From: Methanobacterium sp.
GTDB lineage: Archaea > Methanobacteriota > Methanobacteria > Methanobacteriales > Methanobacteriaceae
DNA: 17,058 nucleotides
Direction: 5' to 3'
NCBI GenBank assembly: GCA_003164415.1
Contig: PLTK01000177.1
Span: 138-17,195, forward strand
Shown here: one piece after another, positions 7,056-14,342 of the stretch
Layout: each line of letters starts with the position of its first letter
Numbering within the stretch: position 1 is the first letter of the stretch
Program-made: the position numbers and the translations under genes
The notes under the pieces: model-generated
The model's database searches: none
What the model was told of the DNA's origin: nothing
What the model saw: the letters and a program-made list of their open reading frames with translations, nothing else

Positions 7056-7817
7056 TTGTTTTTACGTATACTTGAAGAGGATATTGCTAATTTTACTAAA
7101 AATAGCAGCCAAAATTTTGTTGATGAACTTGGTATGATGCAGATATGGGATAAACCTTTAATTGGTGTGGCTGGAGCATCAGATCCACTATGGGAAAAAA
7201 TGAAGGAACCACATGTAATAGGTCCCGACCACTTAACACCAAAAGAATGGTTACCCCATGCAAAGTCAGTTATTTCATATTTTTTACCATTTACTGACCG
7301 TATACGTAATTCTAATAGATTTAAGGGGAAGCCTTCAACTGAATGGTTGTACGGACGTTATGAAGGGGAAATGTTTAATAATGCTTTGAGGAGACTAATC
7401 ACAGGATTAGTCGAAGCACATGGAGGCACAGCAGTGGCTCCGGCTTTAGATAAACGTTACATAATTACCGATCTTCAAAGTAACTGGTCCGAACGCCATG
7501 TTGCTTTCATTGCGGGTCTAGGTACATTCGGTCTTAGTCGTTCATTGATAACTCCTTTGGGAACAGCAGGTAGGTTTGGCAGTGTTATTGTTGACTTGGA
7601 ATTTGAAACCAAGCCCCAACAATATCATAAATTTGATGATTATTGTTCCAAATGCGGTAAATGTATTGAAAGATGTCCATGTGGAGCTATCACAGAAAAG
7701 GGTAAAGATAACCAATCTTGTTCGCAGTATTTAAATAGGATATTAGAGTTAAACAGACCACGATACGCCTGTGGTAAATGTCAGACCTCAGTCCCTTGTG
7801 AATATAAAATGCCATAA
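7056..7817 (+). CDS. Epoxyqueuosine reductase-like 4Fe-4S protein
   Basis: A 253-residue iron-sulfur protein of the QueG-related superfamily. The N-terminal two-thirds has the family pattern, including SERHVAFIAGLGTFGLSRSLITPLG (about 145-169), similar to the ER-x2-A-x2-AGLG region of QueG. The ferredoxin part has C197, C200, C203 and C207-P as a complete 4Fe-4S motif. A second set (C222, C239, C242, C248, the last as SVPCE) can supply four ligands with unusual spacing. True QueG is longer and has C-terminal HEAT-like repeats, absent here, so this is probably a methanogen paralogue with an unknown reductive role rather than queuosine synthesis. The TTG start has GGGGGTT just upstream, but the leader is odd (7011-7052), so the exact N-terminus is uncertain. 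Confidence 0.75.
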   Translation: MFLRILEEDIANFTKNSSQNFVDELGMMQIWDKPLIGVAGASDPLWEKMKEPHVIGPDHLTPKEWLPHAKSVISYFLPFTDRIRNSNRFKGKPSTEWLYGRYEGEMFNNALRRLITGLVEAHGGTAVAPALDKRYIITDLQSNWSERHVAFIAGLGTFGLSRSLITPLGTAGRFGSVIVDLEFETKPQQYHKFDDYCSKCGKCIERCPCGAITEKGKDNQSCSQYLNRILELNRPRYACGKCQTSVPCEYKMP

Positions 7818-7921
7818 ACAGGGACAGCTATAAATCATATGCATATTTCTTTCACAAAATTCTTACTCAAAACATCTTAAATATAAGAAAAATGAAAATC
7901 TTAAAAAAAAATATAATCCGT

Positions 7922-8332
7922 TCATTTTTTTGTTTCTTTATCCATTCCCGCATGTAGGAACATGTTAATTGTAAATCTATCAAATCCCTTTTCAATCAAC
8001 AACTCCACTACTTTACGATTATGTTCCTCATATTCCTCCTTTAATTTTTTTGCCTTTATAGGATCATCACTAAGTAGATACATTGAAGTTAGTGAGGGAA
8101 GAAATTCTTCTCTACCATCCTCGTAGATGCGTTTATGTGAATCATCTGTCATTCTATGAGCGGCATAATAATCCAAATATTCTTTATCAGTTTCGTCTTT
8201 TCCAAAGCAATATTGGATAAGCCAGCCTCCCTGCTGGATATATCCTCCATGCCGGGTTCTCATATTTTCTTCGGGTATAATAATATCCCAGTGAGCAAAA
8301 TGTTTATTGAAATTATCTCGCATCAAATTCAT
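7922..8332 (-). CDS. Hypothetical soluble protein with G8 ribosome-binding site
   Basis: A 136-residue cytoplasmic protein, not recognised. Start 8332 is chosen because a G-rich Shine-Dalgarno (GGGGGTG, part of a run of eight G at 8342-8349) ends seven bases upstream; the frame stays open a further 12 codons, but these lie at the predicted transcription start. The N-terminal half has many aromatic and histidine residues (HFAHWDIIIP, RHGGYIQQGGWLIQYCFG, YYAAHRM). The C-terminal half is a charged helical segment (DPIKAKKLKEEYEEHNRKVVELL). No known catalytic motif is evident. It is convergent with the iron-sulfur protein gene, with only about 100 bases of A-rich DNA between them. The slippage-prone G8 tract could affect translation efficiency. 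Confidence 0.7.
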   Translation of the reverse strand: MNLMRDNFNKHFAHWDIIIPEENMRTRHGGYIQQGGWLIQYCFGKDETDKEYLDYYAAHRMTDDSHKRIYEDGREEFLPSLTSMYLLSDDPIKAKKLKEEYEEHNRKVVELLIEKGFDRFTINMFLHAGMDKETKK

Positions 8333-8384
8333 ACATATACACCCCCCCCATTTATCCATATAATTCATGAAACTGGTTTTAAAG

Positions 8385-8397
8385 ATTTATAAAAAAA
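8385..8397 (-). promoter_or_regulatory. Probable TATA box for the 7922-8332 gene
   Basis: On the minus strand TTTTATAAATC precedes the gene by about 55 bases, predicting transcription start near 8362-8366. That places the upstream in-frame ATG codons at the RNA end and supports initiation at 8332. Confidence 0.35.
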
Positions 8398-8702
8398 AAT
8401 ATAAATCTAAAAACGCACATTCAATTAGAAAATGATAATAATAGAAATTATATAAGGATAATCCCTAAAATTAATCAGTTAAAACTATAATTTAATATTT
8501 CTGTTTATAAAAAAGATTATATGAAAATATTTATCTCTTAGTCCCATCTTAATCTTATCTTAATATTTCACTATGAATTTATATTATATTCTCAAAATAA
8601 ATAAATCATAATATTATTATTTGTACACTAAAATAGTAAAATAATTCACAAAAAGTAATATATATATATATATATATATATTGAAACGTGGAGATTCACA
8701 TT
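8398..8702. other. AT-rich divergent spacer ending in an (AT)12 run
   Basis: A/T-rich DNA between two divergent genes with no coding or RNA signal. At its right end an uninterrupted (AT)12 dinucleotide repeat (8658-8681) lies seven bases before the GTGGAG ribosome-binding site of the following gene. Confidence 0.5.
8658..8681. repeat. (AT)12 microsatellite upstream of the secreted protein gene
   Basis: Twelve perfect AT units. They lie 21-45 bases before the ATG at 8703, where a TATA box or the transcription start would be expected, so repeat length could change promoter spacing. Confidence 0.8.
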
Positions 8703-9893
8703 ATGAAAAAATTTGTATTGCCAATTATAATATGTATCATATGTATAGCGGGAGCTATTATCGGTTTATCCATTATATATTCTGACACAGACCAAAAAAG
8801 CGGTCAAAGCGATTTCAATGGCCTTGTAACTAGTCCACAAAATGCATCAACTATTATTATTGGGGCTTCATATATAAAGGTTCCTAAGAATGCAAAGGTA
8901 GTAACGCAGGTTGATAGGGTTATAAAAGACGAAGCTTCGGATTATAATGTTAACACACCTCCAGGTCAGAGTCCAACAAATGCATCACAGTTAGTGCCTT
9001 GGATGGAAGGTGCCAGAGTAGCAGACCTTATGGAATATGCTAATGTACATGTAATACCCATAACTGGAGTTCCAATTAAAAAGATCAACGGTAACTGGTA
9101 CGGTCCCAATGATCACGGCAACTTCGTATTCGAAGTAGACCCCAGCAAAACATCATCATTGTTCTCTATTGACGGTAACAGTAGTGACGAAAAAATAGAG
9201 ATAAACACCCATGGAATGAATGTTATGGTTCCTGGAGCTATCAAGAGTCATGCATTCCTAGTTGTTGCATGTGGAGATTTACCAGGTAAAGCTGAAGCTG
9301 AAATGTATATGGCAGCACGTGGGATAAACTGTTATGCTCCTTGTGATAGATTCACAGCCAATGTAATGGGTTACAATGGAACAGGAGTAATACTTGGTGG
9401 AGAACCTATAAGACCAATTATTAATGGAACAGGGGCTGTAATAGGAGCCCAACCAGTTGCAATCAACAAAACTGAACGTATAGTTGTTCAAACAACTAAT
9501 CAAACCTATCCTAACCAGTACTGTGACACACCTAATAGATATTTCACCGATCTAGAAAAGGTTTACAATGTAACACTCAACCTTGATGTTGTAAATGCCA
9601 ACATAAATCAAACCAATTTAATAGTAGCTGAAGCCGAAAAAACAGGAGCAAATGTAATAGGAATAAGAGTTGAAACAAGTACAGATAAAAAACCAGTTGA
9701 AGCCTGGCTTAAAGCAAATCCAAATCATCGAGCGATCTTATTCCATTCAGCAGCCTATGAACCAGGTTATTCCTTATTCGCCGAGTTCCCAAACCAGGTA
9801 ACAGGACAGGACCCAAGACCAATATTTATAAAACAAACCTCAACATCAGAACTGAATCAAATTTTCAATGAAATAAGAAGTCTATGGCGTTAA
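8703..9893 (+). CDS. Large signal-anchored extracellular protein of unknown function
   Basis: A 396-residue protein. GTGGAG nine bases before the ATG at 8703 fixes the start; the GTG inside that site is not used. Residues 4-25 form a hydrophobic signal or anchor (VLPIIICIICIAGAIIGLSIIY) without a clear signal peptidase site, so it may remain membrane-tethered. The rest is extracellular, with several N-x-S/T sequons (for example NAST, NGTG, NQT). Visible blocks include LVPWMEGARVADLMEYANVH (about 99-118), a run with conserved-looking Cys (VVACGDLPGKAEAEMYMAARG, then INCYAPCDRF), and a final alternating alpha/beta part (LNLDVVNANINQTNLIVAEAEKTGANVIGIRVET). I do not recognise the family. Its codons are more G/C-rich and more regular than those of its neighbours, consistent with high expression. 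Confidence 0.75.
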   Translation: MKKFVLPIIICIICIAGAIIGLSIIYSDTDQKSGQSDFNGLVTSPQNASTIIIGASYIKVPKNAKVVTQVDRVIKDEASDYNVNTPPGQSPTNASQLVPWMEGARVADLMEYANVHVIPITGVPIKKINGNWYGPNDHGNFVFEVDPSKTSSLFSIDGNSSDEKIEINTHGMNVMVPGAIKSHAFLVVACGDLPGKAEAEMYMAARGINCYAPCDRFTANVMGYNGTGVILGGEPIRPIINGTGAVIGAQPVAINKTERIVVQTTNQTYPNQYCDTPNRYFTDLEKVYNVTLNLDVVNANINQTNLIVAEAEKTGANVIGIRVETSTDKKPVEAWLKANPNHRAILFHSAAYEPGYSLFAEFPNQVTGQDPRPIFIKQTSTSELNQIFNEIRSLWR

Positions 9894-10268
9894 AAAAAAA
9901 ATAGAAAAATTAAGTTCATTGATTGTAAACAAAAAAAATGATTAAAACCAATGAAACTGTTGTAAAAAAGCTTTTCCATCCATAATTTTTTAAAATTCGA
10001 TTCTAGAAATAATATTTTTTTAAGAGGTGGTAAAATAGGTGGGTGTTGAGAATTTTTTTTTATTTCTATAAAACCTATTTTTTTGTATAATCAACATTTT
10101 ATTTAAGATCCAAAATATGATTTGTAGTATAAAAAAATATTATTGATATAATTATTAATATTTCTAGTACTAATAATACCAATATATAATTATATGTAAA
10201 ATTTTCCATTAAAAAAAATGAATAGGGAAGAGGTTAGCTAGATTAATACAGTTGATCACTATTGAATT
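9894..10268. other. AT-rich spacer with two weak inverted repeats
   Basis: No gene seen. Long A and T runs include TTTTTTTT at 10053-10060. A stem TTCATTG/CAATGAA (9915-9921 with 9949-9955) lies just past the upstream gene. A 9-bp stem AAAATAGGT/ACCTATTTT (10032-10040 with 10073-10081) encloses a G-rich then T-rich loop. Either could terminate the upstream transcript. Confidence 0.35.
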
Positions 10269-10577
10269 ATGGACGAAAAAATAAAGATTAAAGATGTTGT
10301 TCAAGATTATCCAAGTGGAAATAAAAAACAAAATAATATGCAATCTAAAGAAAATCAATTAGATCCATCCGTCCAAAGGACACCGTGTGTTAAATGTGGG
10401 AAACTACCAAGCAAAGAGAATCATGATGCATGTTTAGGAACTCTTCCAGGAGTTATAGATGCATGTTGTGGTCACGGAGTTACAGAGGCATATATTAATT
10501 TTGAAAATGGAGTAACCATTAGAGGAAGCTTAGTAATTGAATTTGTACAAGCAAATCTAAAAAATAAATATAGATAA
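10269..10577 (+). CDS. Small Cys/His-rich protein, probable zinc binder
   Basis: A 102-residue protein. The first 35 residues are charged and probably disordered (Lys, Asn, Gln). The core has C40-x2-C43, H52, C55, then DACCGHG with C66, C67 and H69, followed by a strand pair AYINFENGVTIRG. Six or seven Cys/His ligands in this compact core suggest bound zinc. I associate the LPGV-x3-CCGHG and NG-x-IRG pattern with small proteins found in viruses and diverse prokaryotes, from memory and without a named family. The start lacks a strong ribosome-binding site, so the disordered N-terminus is uncertain. It stands alone between an AT-rich spacer and a terminator-like hairpin. Cytoplasmic; function unknown. 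Confidence 0.7.
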   Translation: MDEKIKIKDVVQDYPSGNKKQNNMQSKENQLDPSVQRTPCVKCGKLPSKENHDACLGTLPGVIDACCGHGVTEAYINFENGVTIRGSLVIEFVQANLKNKYR

Positions 10578-10580
10578 TAA

Positions 10581-10604
10581 ATTTCAGACCTTCCTTTCTG
10601 AAAT
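10581..10604 (+). terminator. Hairpin after the Cys/His-rich protein gene
   Basis: A perfect 8-bp stem ATTTCAGA/TCTGAAAT with an 8-base pyrimidine loop begins three bases after the stop codon and is followed by CTATTTAT. It is probably part of the 3' end of this transcript. Confidence 0.5.
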
Positions 10605-10654
10605 CTATTTATAAAACAATCTTAAGATTCGGGAATGGAATAAAGGTAAATGGA

Positions 10655-10693
10655 AGGGTTATAATTTGGAATATTAAAAAAAAATATAACCCT
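10655..10693 (-). terminator. Hairpin between convergent genes
   Basis: A perfect 9-bp stem AGGGTTATA/TATAACCCT with a 21-base A-rich loop (T-rich on the minus strand). It lies about 50 bases past the end of the 58-residue minus-strand gene, so it may terminate that transcript. Confidence 0.4.
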
Positions 10694-10743
10694 GTGAATA
10701 AAAAATTTTAGTGTTTTTTATATTTTAAATTTTATTGAATAAC

Positions 10744-10920
10744 TCAGTATTTTCTAGGTTTTATGAATGCTTCTAAAGTTGTTTGTACTTCAAAATCCAA
10801 TAATCCATCATTTTCACTTTCTAATGACTTGATATTCGGATCTAAAAATTTTATAGCTTGAAGTGAATAACCAAATAATGCTTGGGGATTATTTTTTTTA
10901 TGCTCTTTGAACGAATCCAT
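10744..10920 (-). CDS. Small hypothetical protein
   Basis: A 58-residue soluble protein, not recognised. AGGTGAT four bases before the ATG at 10920 and a good TATA box further upstream (10947-10956) make it a convincing gene despite its size. The N-terminus is charged (MDSFKEHKKNNP), the middle has ALFGYSLQAIKFLDP, and the end has FEVQTTLEAFIKPRKY. There are no cysteines and no membrane segment. It is followed by the MFS exporter on the same strand but upstream of it, so the two units are separate. Function cannot be inferred. Confidence 0.65.
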   Translation of the reverse strand: MDSFKEHKKNNPQALFGYSLQAIKFLDPNIKSLESENDGLLDFEVQTTLEAFIKPRKY

Positions 10921-10946
10921 TTTTATCACCTAATATTAAATGGGGT

Positions 10947-10956
10947 CTTTATATAC
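10947..10956 (-). promoter_or_regulatory. TATA box of the 58-residue protein gene
   Basis: Read on the minus strand this is GTATATAAAG, a close match to the archaeal TATA consensus. It predicts a transcription start near 10926-10930, giving a very short leader that still covers the AGGTGAT site. Confidence 0.55.
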
Positions 10957-11020
10957 TTCACAGTAATCCTAGAGCATATGAAAAGTAATAATCAAGAAAG
11001 ATACTCTTTCTCAAATAAAC

Positions 11021-12493
11021 TTATATTGTCTCGTCCACTTCAATAGGCATTAATTCTTGAGCCATTGTATCCTCTCCACCTAATGATAACTCTTTAAAGA
11101 AAAATACGAGAACTAATCCAATAAATGCCAACATTACAGATGCCAGGAATATATTATGAATGGAAAGTGCTAAAACTTCGGTTTTACTTAAATTAATTGA
11201 CGTTGGATTTCCTAATGTAAAATTCATTATAAATCCAAATATTGGAATTATAATTGTAGCACCAACATTCCTGAAAAACTGCATAGAAGCCGTTACAATT
11301 CCTATCTCCCTGAATGTAAATGCATTCTGCACAGCAGTATTGAATATTGTATATGTCATACCCGAACCAAGACCTAGAACAGTGGAATAAACAATCAACA
11401 TATAATATGGGGTGTTAACACCCATAGTTGCCAAAAGCACAACACCAATAAAGGTTATTATAAATTCTGTAATGGCAAGCTTCTTATATTTTCCAGTCCT
11501 GGATATGGTCTGTCCCGTAATTATAGAAGCTACCGCAACACTTAAAAGCATTGGAATCATCATAAATCCAGCATTTGTAGCACTAAAACCTAAAACGTTC
11601 TGTGCAAATAATGGAACATAGATTACTCCACAAAACATAAGTGCACTAGCTAAAAAACTTTCAACGGATGAAATTGTAAATATTGAACTTTTAAAAAGAT
11701 GCATTGGTAAAATCGGTTCTACAGATCTTTTCTCAGCTATAATAAATAATATCAACATAAAGACCGAGAAAATAAGAAGCCCAGCAACATCAATTAAAGG
11801 ATATGTGTTTAGATCTCTTGCAAATGTTAATGCAAGGAATAACGAACTTAAACACAGTGTGAATGTAATGATTCCTGAATAGTCAATAACCTTCTTTACA
11901 TCGGGTAATTTGAAATTGGGTAGTGAATAAAGGATCATTGATACTGCAATAATTCCAATTGGAACATTAACAAAAAAGACCCATCTCCAACCTAGAGTAT
12001 CTGTAATAACTCCACCAAGGATTGGTCCTAAAACATTTGCAAATCCAAAAACAGCCGAAAGTAATCCCATATATTTTGCTGTGTCTCTGTTACCAAAAAT
12101 CTCTCCAACCACAATAAATGGAAGAGATATTAATATTCCACCACCAATTCCTTGAATAGTTCTAAATAGAATCAATTCAAACATATTTGATGCAAACCCG
12201 CACATAACCGAAGCAATAACAAATACAACAATCCCCACAAGTAGGATATGTTTTCTTCCATAAATATCTGATAATTTTCCAAAGAGAATTATGGCAATTG
12301 TTGATGATAGAAGATATGCAGTAAATGGCCATACATAATATTCCATCCCCTGGAGATTGCCTATAATTTTAGGCATTGCAGTACCAATAATAGAATTGTC
12401 AAGAGCTGCAACAAGGAGCCCAATCATCAATCCAGCCATAATCATGATTATTTTATTTTTACTGAGGTTATAATGGGTTTTATAGTCTTTCAT
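11021..12493 (-). CDS. MFS multidrug exporter, DHA2 (EmrB/QacA) family
   Basis: A 490-residue major facilitator with about 14 membrane helices, the normal size for DHA2 (EmrB/QacA) drug:proton antiporters. Motif D1 is ALDNSIIGTAMPKI with D32 in helix 1. Motif A is GKLSDIYGRKH after helix 2. The motif C region reads LGPILGGVITDTLGWRWVFFVNVPIGI. These are diagnostic for the family; the drug or metabolite exported is not readable. The ATG at 12493 is preferred over a TTG 69 bases earlier because the intervening DNA holds a TATA-like element (12543-12552), so that stretch is promoter and leader. A 10-bp palindrome touches the start codon. It lies 113 bases downstream of the receiver-domain gene on the same strand. 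Cytoplasmic membrane. Confidence 0.92.
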   Translation of the reverse strand: MKDYKTHYNLSKNKIIMIMAGLMIGLLVAALDNSIIGTAMPKIIGNLQGMEYYVWPFTAYLLSSTIAIILFGKLSDIYGRKHILLVGIVVFVIASVMCGFASNMFELILFRTIQGIGGGILISLPFIVVGEIFGNRDTAKYMGLLSAVFGFANVLGPILGGVITDTLGWRWVFFVNVPIGIIAVSMILYSLPNFKLPDVKKVIDYSGIITFTLCLSSLFLALTFARDLNTYPLIDVAGLLIFSVFMLILFIIAEKRSVEPILPMHLFKSSIFTISSVESFLASALMFCGVIYVPLFAQNVLGFSATNAGFMMIPMLLSVAVASIITGQTISRTGKYKKLAITEFIITFIGVVLLATMGVNTPYYMLIVYSTVLGLGSGMTYTIFNTAVQNAFTFREIGIVTASMQFFRNVGATIIIPIFGFIMNFTLGNPTSINLSKTEVLALSIHNIFLASVMLAFIGLVLVFFFKELSLGGEDTMAQELMPIEVDETI

Positions 12494-12552
12494 AGTGTAC
12501 ACTTGATTCTTTAAGCTAAATTCTCTGATATGTTTCTGGGAATTTATATAAA
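12494..12552 (-). promoter_or_regulatory. Promoter and palindromic operator candidate of the MFS gene
   Basis: TTTATATAAA (12552-12543) is a TATA box predicting a start near 12520. The perfect palindrome AGTGTACACT (12494-12503) ends one base before the ATG, inside the leader. Drug-exporter genes are often repressed by small dimeric regulators, so this may be an operator; no regulator gene of that type is adjacent. Confidence 0.4.
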
Positions 12553-12605
12553 TTTTATACAAAGATAGAATATTTTAGAAAAAAATTAGTAATTTAATTT
12601 TATCA

Positions 12606-12965
12606 TCAATTTTCTAATACTCTTGAGATACAATATTCTAAATGTTCTTTTCTTATTGGTTCGCTAATAGTAACAGCATTTTCAGGTAGCTGTAACGATT
12701 TAGTTAAACAGTTTTTAGTAAATACGGTTATAAATATGATTGGAATTTTATAACGACTGACCATTATCTTTGCAGCTTCAACACCGCTCATTTCACCATT
12801 TAATTTTATATTAATTAAAATCAGATCTGGATTTAATTCACCGGCTATTTTTATTGCTTCTATTCCATTTGAAGTTAAACCGACTACTCTATGCCCTAAA
12901 ACCTGTAAGATGGCTTTTAAATCAGAAATAGTGTTGTCTTTATTTTCTACTATTAAAATATCCAT
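12606..12965 (-). CDS. Stand-alone receiver domain lacking the phospho-acceptor Asp
   Basis: A 119-residue single CheY-like receiver domain with no output domain. It has the normal alternation: DILIVEN strand 1, a helix, GHRVVGLTSNGIEAIKIA, PDLILINIKL strand 3, GVEAAKIM, IPIIFITVFT strand 4, then ISEP and a last helix. Key residues are changed. The acidic pair after strand 1 is E7-N8, the phospho-acceptor position in LIL-I-N-I is N52 instead of Asp, and the Lys before Pro is E102. The Thr of strand 4 (T80) is kept. It therefore probably cannot be phosphorylated and would work as a pseudo-receiver or binding module. The fold matches receivers common in methanogen signalling proteins. A TTG 54 bases upstream is an alternative start; 12965 places the domain edge correctly. 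No histidine kinase is nearby. Confidence 0.8.
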   Translation of the reverse strand: MDILIVENKDNTISDLKAILQVLGHRVVGLTSNGIEAIKIAGELNPDLILINIKLNGEMSGVEAAKIMVSRYKIPIIFITVFTKNCLTKSLQLPENAVTISEPIRKEHLEYCISRVLEN

Positions 12966-13019
12966 ATAATTCAATACATTTTCAATAGAATTAATAGTAT
13001 GTATTGTAGAGAAGTTCAA

Positions 13020-13448
13020 AAAAAGAAAAAAATTTAATTTTTTTTACATTTAAACTAATTATTATATATTGTGTTAACACCATAATAAATCTTTTCACAC
13101 CAAAATAAGGGCTTTGTGACCTTTTTCACGATTCTTAATTTAAACTTTTTAAAGAAAATAAAATTTTCACAGATATAAAAAAATAATGATTTATTCCAAG
13201 TATTATCAAAAATAGTATGCAGACCAATATAAAAAAAACATTAAACAAACTCTTTATTTAACTTATTCTACTGCACACAGGACTAAATATTTAAAATCGA
13301 ACTAAATTTTATTATTAGTATCTAAAAATAGATGGTATTGTATAAAAAAAATGTATAATTAATACTAATATTTGAACGATGCCGAAAATTATAAATTAAA
13401 ATTAAAAAAAGGATAAAATTGGGTTTTTTTTGTACCCATTTATGGTTT
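13020..13448. other. AT-rich spacer with promoter elements of the receiver gene
   Basis: No gene seen. On the minus strand ATATATAAT (about 13060-13068) is a TATA candidate for the receiver gene. It is preceded immediately by the perfect palindrome GTGTTAACAC (13071-13080), at the position where a BRE or operator would sit. The rest is A/T-rich low-complexity DNA. Confidence 0.4.
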
Positions 13449-14156
13449 TTATAGGTAGTTCACAGCCTTAGATATTACAATTTGAGGTATAATATTTTGA
13501 GGTATGACTATTATGTTTCCTTGGAGGTATTGTTGGATTCCTGCTTCGACCAGTGCGGTTTGTTTGCTGGAATTAGTTGTAGCCCTATAAATTGGTGGTA
13601 AAACAACTGCGGTTTCACCAGCCCTTAAAGTGCTTGTAGGTACATCGAAGGTCATGTATTTCAGGAAAGCTTCAGAGTTATTAGTCCCAACCTCACCATA
13701 CCCCGGTATACTTACTGGGATTATAGCATTTAAAAATGCATTGGCAGCTGGATATTTTATAATTATCACTGCATCGGTTTTTATTTTTGTATTTTCCAGG
13801 ACAATTTTCTGTGCATTGGCAGCATCCTGTGTTGTATCGTTATTCCAAAAAGTATCCTTAAGCAATAAATTCCCTGTTCCATACGATGATGGTTCCTTTA
13901 AAGTGGTTGATCTCAGTCCAAGTGGATATATAGGTGTAACATTGCCAATATTGCCGTTTACAAGTTTTATTGAAAATGCCATATCAACAACTTGTGTACC
14001 TGGATTTTGTTCATCGTTAGTTAACAAAATAAGAACATTATGATCACCCTTCATAATATTGGTTGATGAAGGTTGTGCACTTTGATAGGCTCCATAGGCC
14101 ACAACAGATCCAGCCAATAATATTACAACTAAAATAAAAATTATCGTTTTAAACAC
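13449..14156 (-). CDS. Membrane-anchored DUF4012/LCP-like extracellular protein
   Basis: A 235-residue protein. The GTG start has AGGTGGT eight bases upstream. Residues 1-24 are a signal anchor (TIIFILVVILLAGSVVAYGAY). The extracellular part opens with NVLILLTNDEQ, then a strand region VVDMAFSIKLVNGNIGNVTPIYPLGLRSTT. This resembles the start of DUF4012 and LytR-CpsA-Psr (LCP) domains, where a strand with Asp is followed by a strand and a PxD/R-type loop. The rest contains AANAQKIVLENTKIKTDAVIIIKYPAANAFLNA and a C-terminal helix-rich end. LCP proteins attach polymers to cell walls; a comparable cell-surface role in a pseudomurein archaeon is possible, but the catalytic arginines of LCP enzymes are not clearly present. 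It may be related to the anchored protein at 8703 by location only. Confidence 0.65.
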   Translation of the reverse strand: MFKTIIFILVVILLAGSVVAYGAYQSAQPSSTNIMKGDHNVLILLTNDEQNPGTQVVDMAFSIKLVNGNIGNVTPIYPLGLRSTTLKEPSSYGTGNLLLKDTFWNNDTTQDAANAQKIVLENTKIKTDAVIIIKYPAANAFLNAIIPVSIPGYGEVGTNNSEAFLKYMTFDVPTSTLRAGETAVVLPPIYRATTNSSKQTALVEAGIQQYLQGNIIVIPQNIIPQIVISKAVNYL

Positions 14157-14342
14157 TTTACATTACCACCTTTATAGATCCAGATAATTTTGAAGAATTC
14201 TCAAAATTTAATAATTTAATAAATATACTTGTTTATTATTAATCTCATAATTGAATTTTAATATATGAAATATTCTGACCTACATATTTAATCTTTTGTA
14301 AAATAACTCTGTGGACGATATTACTTTTTTGTTATAATTCAT

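Noticed and set aside
7056..7817. Calling the iron-sulfur protein QueG
   Set aside because: It lacks the HEAT-like C-terminal region, and the second cluster spacing differs; only superfamily membership is supported.
13630..14043. Plus-strand open frame of 137 codons opposite the DUF4012-like gene
   Set aside because: The opposite strand has a signal anchor, a good ribosome-binding site and a sensible protein; this frame is its antisense shadow.
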